Positions 61,533 through 64,000 of a stretch of 64,000 bases of DNA are shown piece after piece. The notes beneath the pieces were generated by a model. The model had not been told where the DNA came from, searched no databases, and saw only the letters and a list, made by a program, of their open reading frames with translations. The translations under genes were made by a program, and so were the position numbers. Each line of letters starts with the position of its first letter. The stretch's first letter is position 1. The DNA lies in assembly GCF_041817755.1 (NCBI RefSeq), contig NZ_JBGYBX010000049.1:26671-90670 (forward strand). Direction: 5' to 3'. Origin of the DNA: Glaesserella sp041817755 (lineage in GTDB: Bacteria > Pseudomonadota > Gammaproteobacteria > Enterobacterales > Pasteurellaceae).

Positions 61533-62447
61533 ATGAGCTGGCGAAGTATTTTAATCAGTAACGGAGGAAAGTTATCCTTAAAACATAAACAGATGTTAAT
61601 CCAACAAGAAGAGCAGGAATTTACTGTTCCCCTTGAAGATATTGCCATTGTCGTGGTGGAAAGTCGGGAAACGGTAATCACCATTCCGCTACTTTCGGCT
61701 TTCGCTCAACAAGGTATCACACTACTTAGCTGTGATGAGCAATTTTTACCTTGTGGGCAGTGGTTGCCTTTCGCTCAATATCATCGCCAATTAAAAACAC
61801 TTAAACTACAACTTGAAGCAAGCCAACCGCAGAAAAAGCAACTTTGGCAACGGATTGTGCAGCAGAAAATCCGCAATCAAGCCTTTGCGCTTACCCAATC
61901 CCATCACCCTAAAGAAGCGAAAAGATTGTGTGCAATGGCGACGCAAGTGAAATCAGGTGATAAAGAAAATATAGAGGCACAAGCTGCTCAACTCTATTTT
62001 CAAACGGCATTTGGTAAGGATTTTCGTCGCTGGCAAGAAAATCACATTAACGCTCATCTGAACTATGCTTATACGATATTACGATCCGCAGTGGCAAGGG
62101 CGTTAGTACAATATGGTTGGCTACCTGCATTAGGGCTGTTTCATCATAATGAACAAAACCCCTTTAACCTTGCTGATGATTTTATTGAACCATTTCGCCC
62201 CTTGGTCGATTTAATGGTATGGCATCTTTGGAAAGAAAATAAGCTCGATAACGGCTTAACCCCAGCGACTAAACAACAGCTTATTCGTTTATTGCATTAT
62301 CAAATGAGCATTAATCAACAGACGTTTAGTGTATTAGCTACCATAGACAGAGCTATTGCGTCCTTTCAAAATGCGTTAATGAGTAAAGATGCGGATTTGT
62401 TAAAACTTCCCGAAATCTTACCGCTTGAGGAACATCGTTATGAGTGA
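61533..62447 (+). CDS. cas1: CRISPR integrase Cas1
   Basis: 304 aa, the type II Cas1 size. Metal-binding residues are in KENIEAQAAQLYF (Glu149), LGLFHHNEQNPFNLADDFIE (His and Glu), consistent with the E-H-E/D site. MSWRSILISNGGKLSLKHKQ is the type II start. AAGGAGAAGGTT before the ATG. With Cas2 it inserts new spacers; in II systems Cas9 helps choose PAM-flanked ones. Confidence 0.96.
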   Translation: MSWRSILISNGGKLSLKHKQMLIQQEEQEFTVPLEDIAIVVVESRETVITIPLLSAFAQQGITLLSCDEQFLPCGQWLPFAQYHRQLKTLKLQLEASQPQKKQLWQRIVQQKIRNQAFALTQSHHPKEAKRLCAMATQVKSGDKENIEAQAAQLYFQTAFGKDFRRWQENHINAHLNYAYTILRSAVARALVQYGWLPALGLFHHNEQNPFNLADDFIEPFRPLVDLMVWHLWKENKLDNGLTPATKQQLIRLLHYQMSINQQTFSVLATIDRAIASFQNALMSKDADLLKLPEILPLEEHRYE

Positions 62448-62766
62448 GGCAAAATTTATGCGAATGATCGTCTTTTTTGACTTACCCGTCACCACCGTGG
62501 CGAAACGCAAAGCCGCCAATCAGTTTCGCCAATTTTTATTAAAAGATGGCTACCAAATGTTACAGCTTTCAGTGTATGCCCGCATTGTTCGGGGACGAGA
62601 TGCATTAGATAAGCATCATAAAAGACTTTGTGAACATCTGCCTGAAGAAGGTTCAATCCGTTGCTTAGAAGTTACAGAAAAACAGTTTGCTAGTATGCAG
62701 ATTTTATTAGGAGAGTTGAAGGTTCAAGAGAAAAAAGTTAATGCAAACCAAATGCTACTTTTTTAA
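62440..62766 (+). CDS. cas2: CRISPR-associated protein Cas2
   Basis: 108 aa. MRMIVFFDLPVTTVAKRKAA is the ferredoxin-like Cas2 start with its conserved Asp; SVYARIVRGRDALDK and VTEKQFASMQILLGE follow. Its ATG overlaps the cas1 end by 8 bp (ATGAGTGA) behind GAGGAAC. A start five codons earlier is possible. No csn2 or cas4 follows, which makes the system II-C. Confidence 0.95.
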   Translation: MSEAKFMRMIVFFDLPVTTVAKRKAANQFRQFLLKDGYQMLQLSVYARIVRGRDALDKHHKRLCEHLPEEGSIRCLEVTEKQFASMQILLGELKVQEKKVNANQMLLF

Positions 62767-62994
62767 TAAAAAATATTGAAATACTGAAAATCATATAACA
62801 GTCTGATTGCTTTTATTTTGAACAAAAATATTGTTTAAACGCTTGTTTAATGAACAGTGTTTTTTCTAAATTTATGCCTAAAAATCACTTTGGTATAAAT
62901 TATGGATGATTTTTTACCACAGTTTTTTGCAAAAAATTTCACTAAACCAACCGCTTGTTGAGAGAAAATTACTTGTTTTTTATATAAATAAAAT
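62767..62994. other. Spacer between cas2 and the array
   Basis: No gene. AT-rich, with one uptake word (near 62949) and TTTTTGCAAAAAA. Together with the hairpin that follows, it separates the convergent cas and array transcripts. Confidence 0.5.
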
Positions 62995-63027
62995 GCCCCA
63001 AACCCTTACTGGATAAGACTTTGGAGC
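62995..63027 (-). terminator. Probable terminator at the cas2-side end of the CRISPR array
   Basis: Minus strand: GCTCCAAA pairs with TTTGGGGC (one G-U), with a smaller CTTA/TAAG stem inside, followed by ATTTTATTT. It stands where leftward transcription of the array would leave the last repeat. Confidence 0.55.
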
Positions 63028-63033
63028 ATAGGT

Positions 63034-64000
63034 ATTGTAGCACTGCGAAATGAGAAAGGGAGCTACAACTGCAAGCGATCTGCACTCATTCTTAGAAGTA
63101 TTGTAGCACTGCGAAATGAGAAAGGGAGCTACAACTCTCGACCCGATCATAACTGATCTTCTAAAATTGTAGCACTGCGAAATGAGAAAGGGAGCTACAA
63201 CTGCGGTGGTGAGTTTAAAAGAACTTAACGTATTGTAGCACTGCGAAATGAGAAAGGGAGCTACAACTCTTTTTGGATTTCTTCGATCAATTCTTTTATT
63301 GTAGCACTGCGAAATGAGAAAGGGAGCTACAACAAGGTCTGCGGTATGGTAATACTGTGCCAAATTGTAGCACTGCGAAATGAGAAAGGGAGCTACAACT
63401 TTTATTAGTAAACTTACGAGAACCTTCAAATTGTAGCACTGCGAAATGAGAAAGGGAGCTACAACGGGTTGGGGTTTTCATAATATACAAGGCTCATTGT
63501 AGCACTGCGAAATGAGAAAGGGAGCTACAACGTAACAAACAGCCGGACATCCGGCTGTTTTATTGTAGCACTGCGAAATGAGAAAGGGAGCTACAACCGG
63601 TTGCCCTCGTATGTAGTAGTGCAATCAATTGTAGCACTGCGAAATGAGAAAGGGAGCTACAACCATTTCTTCACCTCATTCATTTCAGCTAAAATTGTAG
63701 CACTGCGAAATGAGAAAGGGAGCTACAACATGTTTGTCGTGGCAATCACTTAGCAATATATTGTAGCACTGCGAAATGAGAAAGGGAGCTACAACCATTG
63801 CGAAAGAGATTAACGCAGTGGCGGAATTGTAGCACTGCGAAATGAGAAAGGGAGCTACAACACGACAAACTACGCATGGAAGGCAGCATAGATTGTAGCA
63901 CTGCGAAATGAGAAAGGGAGCTACAACTTTACGATATTTGCTATGTAAGCTGAATAAATTGTAGCACTGCGAAATGAGAAAGGGAGCTACAACGGTTAGC
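63034..64000 (-). CRISPR. CRISPR array, type II-C, at least 15 repeats, continues past the window
   Basis: The 36-bp repeat, as read on the minus strand, begins GTTGTAGCTCCCTTTCTC and ends GCAGTGCTACAAT. Fifteen copies start at 63034 and then every 66 bp to 63958, with no sequence difference seen; fourteen complete spacers are each 30 bp, and a fifteenth is cut at 64000. The strand is set by the match to the tracrRNA anti-repeat. The end TGCTACAAT is an extended -10 (TG-N-TACAAT), as in Neisseria where each repeat starts its own crRNA. I saw no match between a spacer and other parts of this window, without an exhaustive check. The leader end would be outside the window. Confidence 0.98.

Noticed and set aside
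62980..63429. A 149-codon minus-strand frame across the CRISPR array
   Set aside because: It repeats VVAPFLISQCYN every 22 codons, simply the translation of the 66-bp repeat-spacer unit.

Overview
The window comes from the chromosome of a Pasteurellaceae bacterium of the Actinobacillus pleuropneumoniae side of the family. The 9-mer ACAAGCGGT, the uptake signal word of that branch (not the Haemophilus influenzae AAGTGCGGT), occurs dozens of times, often as inverted pairs between genes. The gene content agrees: a four-gene type IV pilus operon of the apf type, the Na+-NQR operon followed by apbE-nqrM-mnmA, a Slam outer-membrane protein and an fbpABC iron transporter. Most of the window is ordinary core chromosome. 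I saw no rRNA, tRNA, prophage or insertion sequence.

Layout. 1-2.6 kb: a RelE-like toxin cut by the window edge, a Slam translocon gene and sodA. 2.6-7.2 kb, leftward: apfABCD (pilin, assembly ATPase, platform protein, prepilin peptidase) running into coaE and yacG. 7.4-20.7 kb: radA, a degenerate-looking AT-rich locus, ppc, the divergent prmB/smrB pair, a DMT permease, arcB, ubiH, selD and ratA/rnfH. 20.8-21.7 kb: an AT-rich surface lipoprotein that looks like a Slam client. 22-25.4 kb: prfB with its programmed frameshift, ampD, rlmJ, pyrE. 25.4-33.9 kb, leftward: nqrABCDEF-apbE-nqrM-mnmA. 34.3-44.3 kb: nfuA, dusA, fbpABC, a short CDF transporter, menC, an ABC-F gene and a MarC-family gene. 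44.5-58 kb: moeA/moeB, a candidate small RNA, argE, a DUF5672 gene, metK, a truncated tatD, pntAB, mreBCD, rarA.

58-64 kb is the most interesting part: a complete-looking type II-C CRISPR-Cas9 locus. A tracrRNA gene with a consensus promoter and an intrinsic terminator is read leftward. cas9 (1057 aa, all catalytic motifs present), cas1 and cas2 are read rightward. An array of at least 15 identical 36-bp repeats with 30-bp spacers runs off the right edge. The repeat in its minus-strand reading is of the Neisseria type and ends in an extended -10 sequence, so each repeat may start its own crRNA. A terminator hairpin separates cas9 from cas1, and another lies at the cas2-side end of the array facing the array's transcription.

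Points beyond standard annotation: a promoter-hairpins-terminator unit between moeB and argE that looks like a small RNA with three CUCC-type anti-Shine-Dalgarno stretches; a spacer that is a 10-bp inverted repeat; three GTAGGG(G/A)CG hairpin elements; a tatD cut short at its 3' end; a CDF transporter lacking its cytoplasmic domain; and a possible competence-type (CRP-S) site upstream of the pilus operon. All functional calls rest on recognition of motifs and gene order in the sequence; no database search was run.
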